Positions 43,460 through 53,165 of a stretch of 53,441 nucleotides of DNA are shown in pieces; position 1 is the stretch's first letter, and each line of letters starts with the position of its first letter. A program made the position numbers and the translations under genes. This stretch comes from Candidatus Martarchaeota archaeon. GTDB lineage: Archaea > Micrarchaeota > Micrarchaeia > Micrarchaeales > Micrarchaeaceae. The notes below the pieces were generated by a model. That model had not been told where the DNA came from. It searched no databases and was given only the letters and a program-made list of their open reading frames with translations. Location of the stretch: the NCBI GenBank assembly GCA_023473425.1, contig JAMCYG010000005.1, positions 1 through 53,441 on the forward strand, given 5' to 3'.

Positions 43460-44098
43460 CTATTCCAAGTATTTGCCAAGCCTCTTTTCAGCGTCATCCC
43501 AATTGACCAGGTTCCACCATGCAGTTATGTAGTCTGGGCGCTTGTTCTTGTACTGCAGGTAATAGGCGTGCTCAAACTCATCGACTATCAGCACCACTGG
43601 CATTTCAGCTAGATGATTCATGAAGTGGTTTTCCACCGTCATGATTTGCAGGTTCCCATTCTCAGCATCGTAATTGAGCACCGCCCATCCCGTGCCTGGG
43701 TTGGAGTTCGCTGCTTCAGTGAATAGTGCCTTGAACCTATCGAAGCTGCCGTACTGCCTGTCTATCATATCGGCGAGCTTGCCTCCAGGCTTTCCTCCGC
43801 CTTTGCCCTGCTCAGTCATGTTGTTCCAGTACATAGTGTGCAGTTTGTCCCCGTTTATGTTGAATGTCAGGCTCCTTATCACGCCGTGCAGGTCATAGCT
43901 CTTCTCCTCTTCCTTGATTATGCTGTTCATCCTGTCAATAAGCTTATTGGCCGTGTTGACGTAGCCTTTGTGGTGCGCGTTGTAGTGTATATCTACTATG
44001 TCCTTGCTGATGAAAGGTTCAAGCCCATCCACTTTGTAAGGCAGTGGCGGCAGCTCGTATTTATGCAGGCCGTTTACTATACTATTTTCTTCGCTCAT
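43460..44098 (-). CDS. sod: Superoxide dismutase (Fe/Mn family)
   Basis: The 212-residue protein begins [19 protein letters not shown]. Metal ligands are the His in [12 protein letters not shown], the His in LHTMYWNN, and Asp/His in [13 protein letters not shown], where the usual Trp of DVWEH is Phe. It converts superoxide to oxygen and peroxide. Metal choice (Fe or Mn) cannot be fixed from the sequence. Its presence fits an aerobic or microaerobic life with a respiratory chain (see the sdh genes). Confidence 0.93.
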   Translation of the reverse strand: MSEENSIVNGLHKYELPPLPYKVDGLEPFISKDIVDIHYNAHHKGYVNTANKLIDRMNSIIKEEEKSYDLHGVIRSLTFNINGDKLHTMYWNNMTEQGKGGGKPGGKLADMIDRQYGSFDRFKALFTEAANSNPGTGWAVLNYDAENGNLQIMTVENHFMNHLAEMPVVLIVDEFEHAYYLQYKNKRPDYITAWWNLVNWDDAEKRLGKYLE

Positions 44099-44218
44099 AT
44101 TCTCACTCCATATTAAGATTATGTAGGTTCTTTTTAGAGCTTTTGCAAAAATACTTTACGCCAATGGCAACATTTTCCAAAATCGGGCCGTGAAGTGTGC
44201 AAGACGGCAGAGGCAAGG

Positions 44219-44226
44219 TTTAAATA
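44219..44226 (+). promoter_or_regulatory. TATA box of the TRAM-protein gene
   Basis: AAGG-TTTAAATA lies about 75 nt before the TRAM-protein ATG. The 199-base gap between the divergent sod and TRAM genes otherwise shows no gene. Confidence 0.45.
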
Positions 44227-44297
44227 TTTGCGAGGGCTATCTACATTCAATACGGAGTAAGGCGTAACAGCTGATTCTGCGTATAAGGACAGATAGA

Positions 44298-44594
44298 ATG
44301 GAAGACAACAGTCCAGAAGAAGATAGCTTCGGAGAAAGAGAAGGGCGCTCTGCAATGGGCGAAAGAAGAGAAGGGAGGGGTAGAATGTCGATGAAGGCAA
44401 ACTACTTCATGGAAAAACCCGTTAAGGTAGGGGACGAGCTTGAGGTCGATGTTGAGGCCGTGGCGTCTCGCGGTGACGGAATAGCGAAGAAGGACGGCTT
44501 TGTGATCTTCGTAAAGGGAGCCAAGCAGGGCGACCATATGACGGTCAGGATAACCGAAGTCAGAGCAAGGTTTGCTCTGGGCGAAGCAGTCTGA
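44298..44594 (+). CDS. TRAM-domain small RNA-binding protein
   Basis: The 98-residue protein has a disordered, charged N-terminus (about 30 residues) and a single TRAM domain: VKVGDELEVDVEAVASRGDGIAKKDGFVIFV followed by KQGDHMTVRITEVRARFALGEAV. Stand-alone TRAM proteins are abundant in archaea and have been described as RNA chaperones. An ATG at 44386 (MSMKANYF) would remove the charged extension. A strong hairpin/T-tract terminator follows the gene. Confidence 0.88.
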   Translation: MEDNSPEEDSFGEREGRSAMGERREGRGRMSMKANYFMEKPVKVGDELEVDVEAVASRGDGIAKKDGFVIFVKGAKQGDHMTVRITEVRARFALGEAV

Positions 44595-44607
44595 CGCCGC
44601 ATAATTT

Positions 44608-44645
44608 GGCAGGGCATTGTCCTGCCTATTTATTTTTACTTTTTA
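44608..44645 (+). terminator. Hairpin and T-rich terminator after the TRAM gene
   Basis: GGCAGG pairs with CCTGCC around a 7-base loop, then comes a T-rich run (TATTTATTTTTACTTTTT). Archaeal polymerases stop at T-runs, so this is the clearest terminator in the window. Confidence 0.65.
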
Positions 44646-44744
44646 ACTATTAACTTTAACTACTAACTACCTACTCAATGACCTATAGCCATACAATTAT
44701 GGCGTTGTTGTGTAGGTATTGGCGTTTAGGCAAAAGGTGGCATA

Positions 44745-47186
44745 TTGTACAACATAGAAGTTGACAAGAAGTGGAATGCATACTGGCTTGAAAATAAAAT
44801 GTTTAAGTTCGATAAGGACGATACCAAAAGGCAGCTTTTCGTCATAGATGTGCCTCCGCCAAACACGACAGGCGACCTCCATATGGGTCAGACATACTGG
44901 GTCAGCTATGTAGATTCCCTGGCGCGATACAAGCGCATGAAGGGCTACAATGTATTATATCGTCAAGGTTGGGACGCCCAAGGCTTCCCCGTCGAGATCG
45001 CTGCCGAAAAGAAGTATGGGAAAGGCCTATCCAGGGACGAATTCCGCAGCAAGTGCGTAGAGATAGCAAGCAATAACATAAAGATCCTGAAGGAACAGAT
45101 GCGCCTAATGGGTGCATCATTCGACGAGTCCCTTGAGTTCACCACAATGTCAAAGGAGCACTGGAGAAAGGTGCAGCTCACCCTACTTATGATGTATGAC
45201 GGCGGCATGCTATATAGGGCAAAGCACCCTGTGCTATGGTGCCCCTACTGCAACTCTTCGATTGCAAGGGAGGAAACTGAAGACATGGAAAAGAGCACCG
45301 CGCTGAACCATATCCTATTCTCCATCGAGGGATCTGCTGACAAAATAGAGATAGCGACTACAAGGCCGGAATTGCTGCATGCATGTGTAGCAGTAGCAGT
45401 GAATCCTGGCGATGAAAGGTACAAGAAGCTGATCGGCAAGACTGCAGTGACTCCAATATTCAATAAGAAAGTGGAAATAATAGCTGACGATATAGTGGAC
45501 AAGGAGTTCGGCACCGGTGCAGAAATGGTATGCACTTTCGGTGATAAGGATGATATGCTGATGGTATACAAGCACAAGCTGCCCATTATCGAAGCCATGG
45601 ACGGTCGCGGCTTCATAGTAAACGCCGACAAATACAACGGCATGCCTGCAGAAAAGGCGCGCGAGCAGATAATAGCCGACATAAAGGCGAGTGGCGCCCT
45701 CCTGAAGCAGGAAAGCATAAATCACACAATTAAGATACATGACAAGTGTGGCACAGCTGTGGAGCTTCTCACTGCGATGCAATGGTTCATAAAGATTAAG
45801 GACCACGCTGAAAGGATAAAGGAAACTGCAGCGAGCATCAAATGGATACCGGAATCCGAGATGCAAAGGCTGTATGACTGGGCAAACTATATAGAATGGG
45901 ATTGGAACATATCTAGGCAGAGGACGTTCGGTACTCCGATACCGTTCTGGTACTGCGAATCCTGCGGATATATACTCAAACCTGAGGAAGGGGCACTCCC
46001 GGTCGATCCGGCAAAGGACAAGCCTAAAGAGGAGAAGTGTCCAAAGTGCGGGCAAAAGCTGAAAGGAGAGACCGATACGTGCGACGTCTGGGTAGATTCG
46101 TCCTTCACACCACTCGTTGTGGCCGGCTGGCCTGATGACAAGAAACTTATGGAAAGGGCATTCCCATCCTCTATAAGAATAAATGGAAGGGACATAATAA
46201 GGTCATGGGACTTTTATACAATCCACAGGGTGAGGGAACTTACTGGCGAGAAGCCATGGGAGAAAATACTGGCGCACGGCATGATACTTGGCCCTGATGG
46301 CAAGGAAATGCACAAAAGCGCAGGCAATGGCATAAATCCTCTTGATCTGATGGCAAAGTATCCTGTGGATACAATAAGGATGTGGGTGGCCCTAAGCGGC
46401 AGCCTCGGCAAAGACAAGGTATTTTCCTATGAAGACATGGACTATTTCAACAGCTTCCTTAGGAAGCTGGAAAACTCTGCAAACGTTGTTTGGAAGGCGA
46501 TAGAAGCTGCAGGCAAAGTGACCAAAGCAGCTGAGGAGCCGCACAAGTACATGAACATATTCGACCTCTGGATACTTGACAGGCTCAATGCAGTCATCAA
46601 AGAGGTAACCGAAGGCTATGACTCAATGGAGCTGTTCAATGCTGCGAGCCCGCTAGTGCAGTTTTACTGGCACGAGTTCTGTGATTACTACATAGAAGAT
46701 GTCAAGCACCGCATCTACTCAGAAGAGGAATCTATGCACGGCAGCAAGAAGGCTGCGGCATACACTCTTAAGACAGTCCTCGACGCCACGCTGCGCATGC
46801 TAGCGCCTATAGCGCCGCATATCTGTGAGGAAATAAACTCCAGATTCTCGGCAAAAAGCATATTCACTGAAGAATTCCCGAAATATGCGGAAAAGCCCGA
46901 AGGCCCTTCGTTCGTGCTAAACGGCGTGGTATTCTCGAGCGACATAGTAGAAGTGGACTACAGCAGTGCCGGAGTTCTGCTCAACGATATAATAGCTGAT
47001 GTAAGGAAGCAGAAGGCCGCGCAGAGGCTCGCCCTCAACAAGGAGATAACATCAATCAATATAAATGTTCCTGAAGAATATTATAAAGCCGTTGAGATCG
47101 GCAGGAGCGACCTCAAAAGCATCTGTAAGGCTTCTGAGGTAAAGTTAAGCAAAGCGGCTGAATACTCTGTGTCTATAGAAGTGTAA
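44745..47186 (+). CDS. valS: Valyl-tRNA synthetase
   Basis: The 813-residue class I synthetase has PPPNTTGDLHMGQT (HIGH-like at 46-49) and zinc-ribbon cysteines (WCPYCNSS, CESCGY, CPKCGQ). The editing domain has TTRPELLHACVAVAVNP, and the C-terminus binds the anticodon. The KMSKS loop reads K-E-M-H-K-S (520-525). The start is TTG at 44745, with GGTGG at 44736-44740. No ATG gives a fitting N-terminus. Valine rather than isoleucine specificity is judged from the NTTGDLHMG block. Confidence 0.92.
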   Translation: MYNIEVDKKWNAYWLENKMFKFDKDDTKRQLFVIDVPPPNTTGDLHMGQTYWVSYVDSLARYKRMKGYNVLYRQGWDAQGFPVEIAAEKKYGKGLSRDEFRSKCVEIASNNIKILKEQMRLMGASFDESLEFTTMSKEHWRKVQLTLLMMYDGGMLYRAKHPVLWCPYCNSSIAREETEDMEKSTALNHILFSIEGSADKIEIATTRPELLHACVAVAVNPGDERYKKLIGKTAVTPIFNKKVEIIADDIVDKEFGTGAEMVCTFGDKDDMLMVYKHKLPIIEAMDGRGFIVNADKYNGMPAEKAREQIIADIKASGALLKQESINHTIKIHDKCGTAVELLTAMQWFIKIKDHAERIKETAASIKWIPESEMQRLYDWANYIEWDWNISRQRTFGTPIPFWYCESCGYILKPEEGALPVDPAKDKPKEEKCPKCGQKLKGETDTCDVWVDSSFTPLVVAGWPDDKKLMERAFPSSIRINGRDIIRSWDFYTIHRVRELTGEKPWEKILAHGMILGPDGKEMHKSAGNGINPLDLMAKYPVDTIRMWVALSGSLGKDKVFSYEDMDYFNSFLRKLENSANVVWKAIEAAGKVTKAAEEPHKYMNIFDLWILDRLNAVIKEVTEGYDSMELFNAASPLVQFYWHEFCDYYIEDVKHRIYSEEESMHGSKKAAAYTLKTVLDATLRMLAPIAPHICEEINSRFSAKSIFTEEFPKYAEKPEGPSFVLNGVVFSSDIVEVDYSSAGVLLNDIIADVRKQKAAQRLALNKEITSININVPEEYYKAVEIGRSDLKSICKASEVKLSKAAEYSVSIEV

Positions 47187-47254
47187 AGTGCCGTTGCGCA
47201 GCATCCTAAACATCATCAACAAGGTAATATCGACGTTAAACAAGGGTTAAGTAC

Positions 47255-47719
47255 ATGGCAAGAATGCATACGAAGAGGCGCGGAAAGGCTAAGTCTAGAA
47301 AGCCCGTCCTCAGCGCTGATGCGCCAAGAGTTACACAGCTCAGCAACGAGGAGATAGAAAATCAGATCGTTTCGATGGCGAAGCAGGGCATGCCGCCCAG
47401 TACCATCGGCTACAGGCTCAAAGATGAGCACAAGGTCATGTACATAAAGCAGGTGCTCGGCAAGAGGCTAGGAAAAGTAATGGCAGAGAAAGGTGTAGCT
47501 GGCGAGATGCCACCTGACCTCATGGATCTAATGAAGAAAGCGGTAAATCTGAGAAGCCATCTCGCGCACAACAAGCACGACAAGAGCAACACGATGGGCC
47601 TGCAGAGGGTCGAAGCGAAGATATGGCGTCTTACTAAATACTATTCAAGAAGGGGTAAGCTACCGGCCGGCTGGAGATATGATCCAGAGCAGGCAGCTCT
47701 TCTAATAAAGGGCAAGTGA
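47255..47719 (+). CDS. rps15: Small ribosomal subunit protein S15
   Basis: The 154-residue protein matches archaeal S15 (eukaryotic S13): MARMHTKRRGKAKSRKP at the start, IGYRLKDEHKV in the middle, and the 16S-binding region NLRSHLAHNKHDKSNTMGLQ followed by WRLTKYYSRRGKLPAGWRYDP. S3Ae follows 16 bases downstream. Confidence 0.96.
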   Translation: MARMHTKRRGKAKSRKPVLSADAPRVTQLSNEEIENQIVSMAKQGMPPSTIGYRLKDEHKVMYIKQVLGKRLGKVMAEKGVAGEMPPDLMDLMKKAVNLRSHLAHNKHDKSNTMGLQRVEAKIWRLTKYYSRRGKLPAGWRYDPEQAALLIKGK

Positions 47720-47735
47720 TTTGTAGGCTGATACG

Positions 47736-48305
47736 ATGGCACTCGAAAGGAAGGTAGACAAGTTCAAGCTGAAGAAGTGGTACAATGTTTATGCGCCGAA
47801 AGTCTTCGACAGCGCGATAATAGGAGAAATGCCTGGCAACGACGAGAAGGCAGTAATGGGCCGGAGCATAGTCGTGGGCATGGATTCGCTGACACACAAT
47901 ACATCAAAGATGAACACCAACGTCAGGCTCAAGGTGACAGAGGTATCGGGAAATGCTGCGCACACCAACGTTGTAAGGATTGAGACTTTATACAGCTATC
48001 TCAGGTCGCTGATAAGGAGGCACAGGAGTCTGGTCAACGCCATCATACCTGCAAAGTCCAGTGATGGTTCGCCTCTGGTCCTTAAGATGCTGGTCGTTAC
48101 GAAGAGGCGCGTAGCCCGTTCCAAAATATCCGGGATGAGGAAGGAGGTAACCGAATTCGCGTCTGCATACTGCAAGGAGAACACCAAGGATGGCATAGTC
48201 AGTTCCATAGTCAGTGGCGCCCTGCAGGCTGAGGTCTCATCAAAGCTAAAGCACATAACCGATATAAGCAGCGTCGAAGTGAACAAACTCGAGATAAAGG
48301 GTTGA
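47736..48305 (+). CDS. rps3ae: Small ribosomal subunit protein S3Ae
   Basis: The 189-residue protein matches S3Ae (eS1): KVDKFKLKKWYNVYAPKVFDSAIIGE, SLTHNTSKMN, RSLIRRHRSLVNAI and MLVVTKRRVARSKISGMRKEV. It is found only in archaea and eukaryotes and sits near the mRNA exit of the 30S subunit. It forms a two-gene unit with S15. Confidence 0.95.
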   Translation: MALERKVDKFKLKKWYNVYAPKVFDSAIIGEMPGNDEKAVMGRSIVVGMDSLTHNTSKMNTNVRLKVTEVSGNAAHTNVVRIETLYSYLRSLIRRHRSLVNAIIPAKSSDGSPLVLKMLVVTKRRVARSKISGMRKEVTEFASAYCKENTKDGIVSSIVSGALQAEVSSKLKHITDISSVEVNKLEIKG

Positions 48306-48431
48306 TGGTCTCTTCAGGCATGCGGTGAATGGCGCAGATGCCCTATACGCGTCCAATCATATGTATTTTTATTCTGTATTATCCTTTATTCTATAAGCGC
48401 TGCGTTCAACTGCGCGGATATCGGCGATCCG

Positions 48432-49658
48432 ATGACTGAAAGGGTTCTGGTACTTGCTGTCGACATAGACAATGACCTGTATAGGAAGACGAAGGTAACC
48501 GGGCCGGTAATAGGTAGAAAGGAGAACATTGATGCGGCTACCAAGCTGATACTCGCTGACCCGAAGGACTCTGACGGCAACACTATGTTTGAAGCCGTAA
48601 AAAGATACGATGAGCTGAAGAAGGACGGATATGTTGCCGGTGTGGCGACTATAACCGGCGCCGAAACTGAGGGGTACGCTGCTGACGCTGAACTGGCCAG
48701 GCAGATAGAGCTGGTCCTTGACGAGTTCAAGGCTGATTCATGCCTCCTTGTAACTGATGGCGAGAGTGACAACCGTGTGCTGCCGATCCTCAAGACAAGG
48801 GTGAAAGTCAACAGCGTGGACTTCGTTCACATAAACCAGGCGCCTCAGTTCGAGAAGGCGTACTTCACCCTTCTCGAGAAGCTGAAGGAGCCTCACTACG
48901 CAAGGATAGTTTTCGGGATACCTGCTGCACTGCTGCTGCTTTTCTCAATAAGCCTGTACTTCAAGCTTGGCATATACCTGCCAATAGCGCTCGTCGGGAT
49001 ATACTTGATACTCTACGGCTTTGGAATGTGGGAGGCCCTTGTCAGATCGTTCAAGGGGCTAGGCTTCAGCATAGACAGAGTGAGCTTCATCTTCTACATT
49101 GCTTCGATAATATTCTTCATAATAGCGCTCGTGATCAGCTACGGCAGCTATTCCGCTGGCACTGCGAAGACATCCAACCTTCTGATGCTCTTCTCTTACG
49201 GTGCAGAGGGCTTTCTGATGATGTTCCCAATTTCACTCATGCTCTACTTCATAGGCAGGGTTATAGACCTCGGAAAAAAGAGGATGAGATACAGGACCAT
49301 CAACCAGGGAACCTACATAGGTTATGGTATAATCTCCCTCGCGCTGCTCTACATACTCTCTGCGTGGTTCGCAGCGCAGATATACTTCTGGGAGTTCCTC
49401 CTGCTCAGCGCCGTCTCGATAATGTTCGGCTACGGGATATCAGAGTTCAGCAGCTTCCTGAAGAGAAGGGCGATAAAGAACGCCAGGATGAAGAACAAGA
49501 AGGTCATAAACGAGATAGGCGCATATATAGGCCGCATTGAGGACATAGACCTTAGCAGGAACAGCATACTAGTCAAGACGCACTATGGCTCTACCCTCAG
49601 GTTCGACATAGACCGCGTGACCAACATAACTGACCGCGTAATGATAAGGCAGTTGTGA
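48432..49658 (+). CDS. DUF373 family membrane protein
   Basis: The 408-residue protein has an N-terminal soluble domain (LVLAVDIDNDLYRKTKVTGPVIGR, LADPKDSDGNTMFEAVKRYDEL, DSCLLVTDGESDNRVLPIL). About six to seven membrane helices follow from residue 155 on, with a cytoplasmic basic C-terminus. This is the archaeal DUF373 layout, whose function is unknown. The start ATG lacks a clear ribosome-binding site. Confidence 0.85.
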   Translation: MTERVLVLAVDIDNDLYRKTKVTGPVIGRKENIDAATKLILADPKDSDGNTMFEAVKRYDELKKDGYVAGVATITGAETEGYAADAELARQIELVLDEFKADSCLLVTDGESDNRVLPILKTRVKVNSVDFVHINQAPQFEKAYFTLLEKLKEPHYARIVFGIPAALLLLFSISLYFKLGIYLPIALVGIYLILYGFGMWEALVRSFKGLGFSIDRVSFIFYIASIIFFIIALVISYGSYSAGTAKTSNLLMLFSYGAEGFLMMFPISLMLYFIGRVIDLGKKRMRYRTINQGTYIGYGIISLALLYILSAWFAAQIYFWEFLLLSAVSIMFGYGISEFSSFLKRRAIKNARMKNKKVINEIGAYIGRIEDIDLSRNSILVKTHYGSTLRFDIDRVTNITDRVMIRQL

Positions 49659-49709
49659 GAAGCCACCATGGTGCGCCAAATACGCAGATGACAGAAAGGT
49701 TTAAATTCT

Positions 49710-50006
49710 ATGGGGATTTATAATAATAGGAACATAGTGCTCCACGAGCTTAACGGCTTGCGCGCGAGAGTCGTCAACTGCAGCGATTCGGGCCAGATAG
49801 GCATATCAGGCACGGTCGTGATGGAGACGAAAAATACTCTCCACATAAAAGACGGTGCGCGGACAAGGATAGTAGCCAAGAAGAATTCAGTGTTTGAATT
49901 CCTTGTTGACGGCGAGAGATTCGTCGTCAATGGCGATGAGATATCCTTCAGGCCACATGAGCGGCTCGAGAAAGCGATAAAATTCTACAGAAAAAGAAAG
50001 GCATAG
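49710..50006 (+). CDS. rnp1: Ribonuclease P protein component 1 (Rpp29/Pop4)
   Basis: The 98-residue protein matches archaeal Rpp29: [39 protein letters not shown], then [14 protein letters not shown] and a basic helix [14 protein letters not shown]. It binds the RNase P RNA specificity domain with Rpp21. It stands just before S17, its common archaeal place. AGGT lies nine bases before the ATG. Confidence 0.93.
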   Translation: MGIYNNRNIVLHELNGLRARVVNCSDSGQIGISGTVVMETKNTLHIKDGARTRIVAKKNSVFEFLVDGERFVVNGDEISFRPHERLEKAIKFYRKRKA

Positions 50007-50044
50007 CAAGAAACCTGTGCCTGCGAAACGAAGAAAGTGATTGC

Positions 50045-50347
50045 TTGGAATGCAACGATCCAAAATGCCCTATCCATGGTAATCTGAAGACCCATGGCAA
50101 CGTGATAGAAGGAGTCGTGATAAGCGACAAGGGCAAGAAAAGCGTGATAGTCCAGAGAGACTACACAATATATCTAAAGAAGTACGAGAGGCACCTGAGG
50201 AGGAGGTCCAAAGTACATGCTTACAGCCCTGAGTGCCTGGGTGTCAAGGTCGGCGACACGGTGCGCATAGAAGGCACAAGGAAGCTGAGCAAGATGAAGG
50301 CATTCGTAGTTACAGGAATAATCAAGAAGGCTGAATCAGCCGCGTGA
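50045..50347 (+). CDS. rps17: Small ribosomal subunit protein S17
   Basis: The 100-residue protein matches archaeal S17 (eukaryotic S11): [11 protein letters not shown] at the start (a metal-binding-like archaeal feature), [36 protein letters not shown] and [20 protein letters not shown]. The start is TTG with a GTGAT motif just upstream; no ATG fits. Confidence 0.94.
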   Translation: MECNDPKCPIHGNLKTHGNVIEGVVISDKGKKSVIVQRDYTIYLKKYERHLRRRSKVHAYSPECLGVKVGDTVRIEGTRKLSKMKAFVVTGIIKKAESAA

Positions 50348-50409
50348 GTTGAGATTATTGATATTGGAATAAAACAAGCAAAAATGAATACAAATAACGG
50401 TGTAATCGG

Positions 50410-50808
50410 ATGAAGGCCCTTTCAACCAAGATATCGAAGACGCTTATACCGAGCAGCAGACTGGTCTGCGCTGACAACAGTGGGGCTAAAGTAATAAGCA
50501 TAATAAACAAGCTCGGCAAGGGTCAGGCATACAAGAGGAACGCGGCTTCGGGTATAGGAGACATCGTCATAGCCAGCGTCAAGGTCGGCACTCCTGCATA
50601 TGTCAAAAAGAAGGTCAGAGCTGTCATAATAAGGCAGACTGCGCCGATCAGGCGCGCCAATGGCATGCGCATCAGGTTTGAGGATAATGCTGCTATACTA
50701 ATAAACGACGCGGACCTGCCGATAGGCACTGAGGTAAAAGGGGCTATGGCAAGGGAAGTCGTGGAAAGGAACATAAAGCTCGCAGGCATAGCCCAGAGGG
50801 TGATATAA
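50410..50808 (+). CDS. rpl14: Large ribosomal subunit protein L14
   Basis: The 132-residue protein matches L14 (eukaryotic L23): SSRLVCADNSGAKVISII, GDIVIASVKVGTP, RAVIIRQ and IRFEDNAAILIN. GGTG precedes the ATG. Its TAA overlaps the L24 ATG by one base (TAATG), indicating coupled translation. Confidence 0.96.
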   Translation: MKALSTKISKTLIPSSRLVCADNSGAKVISIINKLGKGQAYKRNAASGIGDIVIASVKVGTPAYVKKKVRAVIIRQTAPIRRANGMRIRFEDNAAILINDADLPIGTEVKGAMAREVVERNIKLAGIAQRVI

Positions 50809-51323
50809 TGATAAAGAGCGCTAAACCGAGGAAGCAAAGGAAATACAGGATGACCGCACCTCTTCACGAGAGGCAGCATTTCCTTCATTCGCACTTGGAC
50901 AAAGCGCTGAGGCAGAGGCTAGGCATAAAAGCCAGGTCTGTGAGGGTGTCGAAGGGCGATACTATCAAGCTTATGTCTGGAGCAAAGAAGGGCACGAGCG
51001 GGAAGGTGACTGCAGTGGAACTCTCTACAGGCAGGATAGTTGTGGACTCCCTAGTCAGGAAAAATGCGCGCGGCAAGGAAAGGAGCGTGAAGGTAAGTGC
51101 ATCTAACGTTTACATAACTGACTTAAATCTTGAGGACAAATTCAGGGCATCGAAGCTTGGCCTGCAGGTCCAGAAAAAGAAGCCGGAAGAGAAAGCAAAT
51201 TCCGAGAAAAACGTGAAGGCAAAGGCCGGGAATGCTGCGGATCAGGGGGAGAAGAAAGTCGCTGATGTGAAACAGGGACAGGAGGTTGCGCAGGCTATCG
51301 TGCCAGCGCAGGAAACAAAGTGA
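50808..51323 (+). CDS. rpl24: Large ribosomal subunit protein L24 with C-terminal extension
   Basis: Residues 1-120 match archaeal L24 (eukaryotic L26): SAKPRKQRKYRMTAPLHERQHFLHSHLDKALRQRLG, then the KOW motif GDTIKLMSGAKKGTSGKVTAV. The last 50 residues are Lys/Glu/Ala/Gln-rich low-complexity sequence absent from most orthologues. It lies between L14 and S4e as in other archaea. Confidence 0.94.
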   Translation: MIKSAKPRKQRKYRMTAPLHERQHFLHSHLDKALRQRLGIKARSVRVSKGDTIKLMSGAKKGTSGKVTAVELSTGRIVVDSLVRKNARGKERSVKVSASNVYITDLNLEDKFRASKLGLQVQKKKPEEKANSEKNVKAKAGNAADQGEKKVADVKQGQEVAQAIVPAQETK

Positions 51324-51328
51324 TATTC

Positions 51329-52009
51329 ATGGCAGGAAAGGGAAATAAGAGGCATTTGAAAAGCATTGCAGCTCCGAAGTACTTTGCGGTACACAGAAAG
51401 GAGTTTGACTATGTGAGGAAACCAAATGCAGGAAGGCATAGCGCCGAAAGGTCCGTCGCACTCTCATATGCGCTCAAGCAGATAGGCCACGTGTCTACTA
51501 CCGCTGACGCGGACCGCGCCATAAAGCGCGGCAGCATAGAGGTCAATGGGCGCGTAGTGCGCGAGCCGAAATACCCTGTCGGTCTTAGCGATGTAATAAG
51601 CGTGGGCCCGGACAAGGTTTCGAAGAGGCTGGGCATAAACAACCTCGGCAAAATGGTATTCGATGAGGTTTCTGAGAAGGACGATATTGCTGCTAACACC
51701 TACAAGGTCGTGGGCAAGTACAAGGCTGGCGCCGGTAGGCTTATTCTCAGGCTTCACGACGGCAGGAACGTTGAAGCCGATGCAAGAACGAACGATTCAG
51801 TCGTGCTGAAGGGTGGTAAGGTTGCTAAAGTCCTTAAGCTTGAAAAGGGTGCAAGGTGCTTCGTGATAGATGGCGTACACGTCGGGGCATACGGCACCGT
51901 CAGTCAGCTCAACAAGGGCGATAGGAAGCGCGACGCATCAGTAGTCATTAATCCGGAGTCAGGCGAGCAATTCGAGACTCTAGTTAAAAACATAATGATA
52001 GTGGTCTGA
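51329..52009 (+). CDS. rps4e: Small ribosomal subunit protein S4e
   Basis: The 226-residue protein matches S4e: GNKRHLKSIAAPKYFAVHRKE, an S4-like RNA-binding domain (IKRGSIEVNGRVVREPKYPVGLSDVI) and a C-terminal KOW-type region. A GTG in frame at 51320 overlaps the L24 stop, but the ATG at 51329 gives the family start. Confidence 0.95.
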   Translation: MAGKGNKRHLKSIAAPKYFAVHRKEFDYVRKPNAGRHSAERSVALSYALKQIGHVSTTADADRAIKRGSIEVNGRVVREPKYPVGLSDVISVGPDKVSKRLGINNLGKMVFDEVSEKDDIAANTYKVVGKYKAGAGRLILRLHDGRNVEADARTNDSVVLKGGKVAKVLKLEKGARCFVIDGVHVGAYGTVSQLNKGDRKRDASVVINPESGEQFETLVKNIMIVV

Positions 52010-52011
52010 TC

Positions 52012-52587
52012 ATGCAGGAAGAAAGCACCGTTTTGAAGGAAGGCGTCCAGAAGAAGGGCAGCTCTGGCGCGAACCCGATGACAGCTATACGCATAAACAG
52101 AGTCGTGCTAAACATAGGCACTGGCAACGACGAGAAGGCACAGGCAGGAGCGAAGAAGCTGCTGCAATTCATAACAGGCAGGAAGCCTGCGGACGGTCTG
52201 TCCAAAAAGAGAATACCCACTTTCAAGATATCAAAGGGCACGAAGATCAGCGCATTCGTCACGCTGAGGGGCGCGCCTGCCAAGGATATACTGAAAAAGA
52301 TGTTTGCTGCAGTAGACAACAAGATACCACAGAGTGCAATAAGCGAGAACAGCGCCAGCTTTGGAATAAGAGAGTACATAGAAATTCCCGGCGTGAAATA
52401 CGATCCCAGCATAGGTATGCTCGGCATGAATGTGAGCATCTCCTTCATGAGGAGCGGGCTTCGCGTTTCCATAAGGAAGAGGCAGATGGCGCGCATCCCG
52501 AAGAGGCACAGGATAATCAGCAAGGAAGAGATAGCCGAGTACCTGAACAAGGAGTTCGGGACAGAAGTTACCGCAATCGGCGGCTGA
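52012..52587 (+). CDS. rpl5: Large ribosomal subunit protein L5
   Basis: The 191-residue protein matches archaeal L5 (eukaryotic L11): [72 protein letters not shown] and [13 protein letters not shown]. It binds 5S rRNA. The N-terminus is some 20 residues longer than usual. It starts three bases after S4e. Confidence 0.95.
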   Translation: MQEESTVLKEGVQKKGSSGANPMTAIRINRVVLNIGTGNDEKAQAGAKKLLQFITGRKPADGLSKKRIPTFKISKGTKISAFVTLRGAPAKDILKKMFAAVDNKIPQSAISENSASFGIREYIEIPGVKYDPSIGMLGMNVSISFMRSGLRVSIRKRQMARIPKRHRIISKEEIAEYLNKEFGTEVTAIGG

Positions 52588-52597
52588 AGTTGATAGC

Positions 52598-52753
52598 ATG
52601 ATAAAGAAGGAATATAAGCTTGAGGGCAAAGGGGCGCGTAAATGCAGAGTGTGCGGCACCACCAGGGGCCTCATAAGAGCGCACAACCTCTACATATGCA
52701 GGAGATGCTTCCGCGAGGTCGCGAAGGATATAGGCTTTAAAAAGTACGGTTGA
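52598..52753 (+). CDS. rps14: Small ribosomal subunit protein S14
   Basis: The 51-residue protein has a zinc ribbon CRVCG ... CRRCF and ends [14 protein letters not shown], the archaeal S14 (eukaryotic S29) form. It stands between L5 and S8 as expected. S8 starts five bases downstream. Confidence 0.95.
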   Translation: MIKKEYKLEGKGARKCRVCGTTRGLIRAHNLYICRRCFREVAKDIGFKKYG

Positions 52754-52757
52754 TACG

Positions 52758-53141
52758 ATGGTAGACAGGCTTGCTGACGCTATAAATACGATAAAGAACA
52801 ACGAGCGCATAGGGAGGGAGCACTGCGTCCTCTATTCGACCAAGCTCATAAGGTCGGTGCTCGACATACTTAAGAGTGAGCACTACATAGAGAGCTACGA
52901 GGAGTTCGACGAAGGCCGCGCGAAGAAGCTCAAGGTCTACCTGTCAAACAGGATAAATGACATAGGGGTTGTAAAGCCGAGGTTCGCGGTGGGCAACGGA
53001 GAATACCAAAAGTACGAAGAGCGCTTCATACCCAGCAGGGACTTTGGCATATTGATAGTGTCGACGCCCAAGGGCATAATGACAAACAGAGATGCGAGGG
53101 AAAAGAACACAGGCGGCAGGCTGCTAGCCTATGTGTATTAA
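52758..53141 (+). CDS. rps8: Small ribosomal subunit protein S8
   Basis: The 127-residue protein matches archaeal S8 (eukaryotic S15A): DRLADAINTIKNNERIGREHC at the start, YLSNRINDIGVVKPRF, and the C-terminal SRDFGILIVSTPKGIMTNRDAREKNTGGRLLAYVY. It is a primary 16S rRNA binder in 30S assembly. Confidence 0.96.
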   Translation: MVDRLADAINTIKNNERIGREHCVLYSTKLIRSVLDILKSEHYIESYEEFDEGRAKKLKVYLSNRINDIGVVKPRFAVGNGEYQKYEERFIPSRDFGILIVSTPKGIMTNRDAREKNTGGRLLAYVY

Positions 53142-53165
53142 GGTTTACTGACAGGCGTGATGTTA

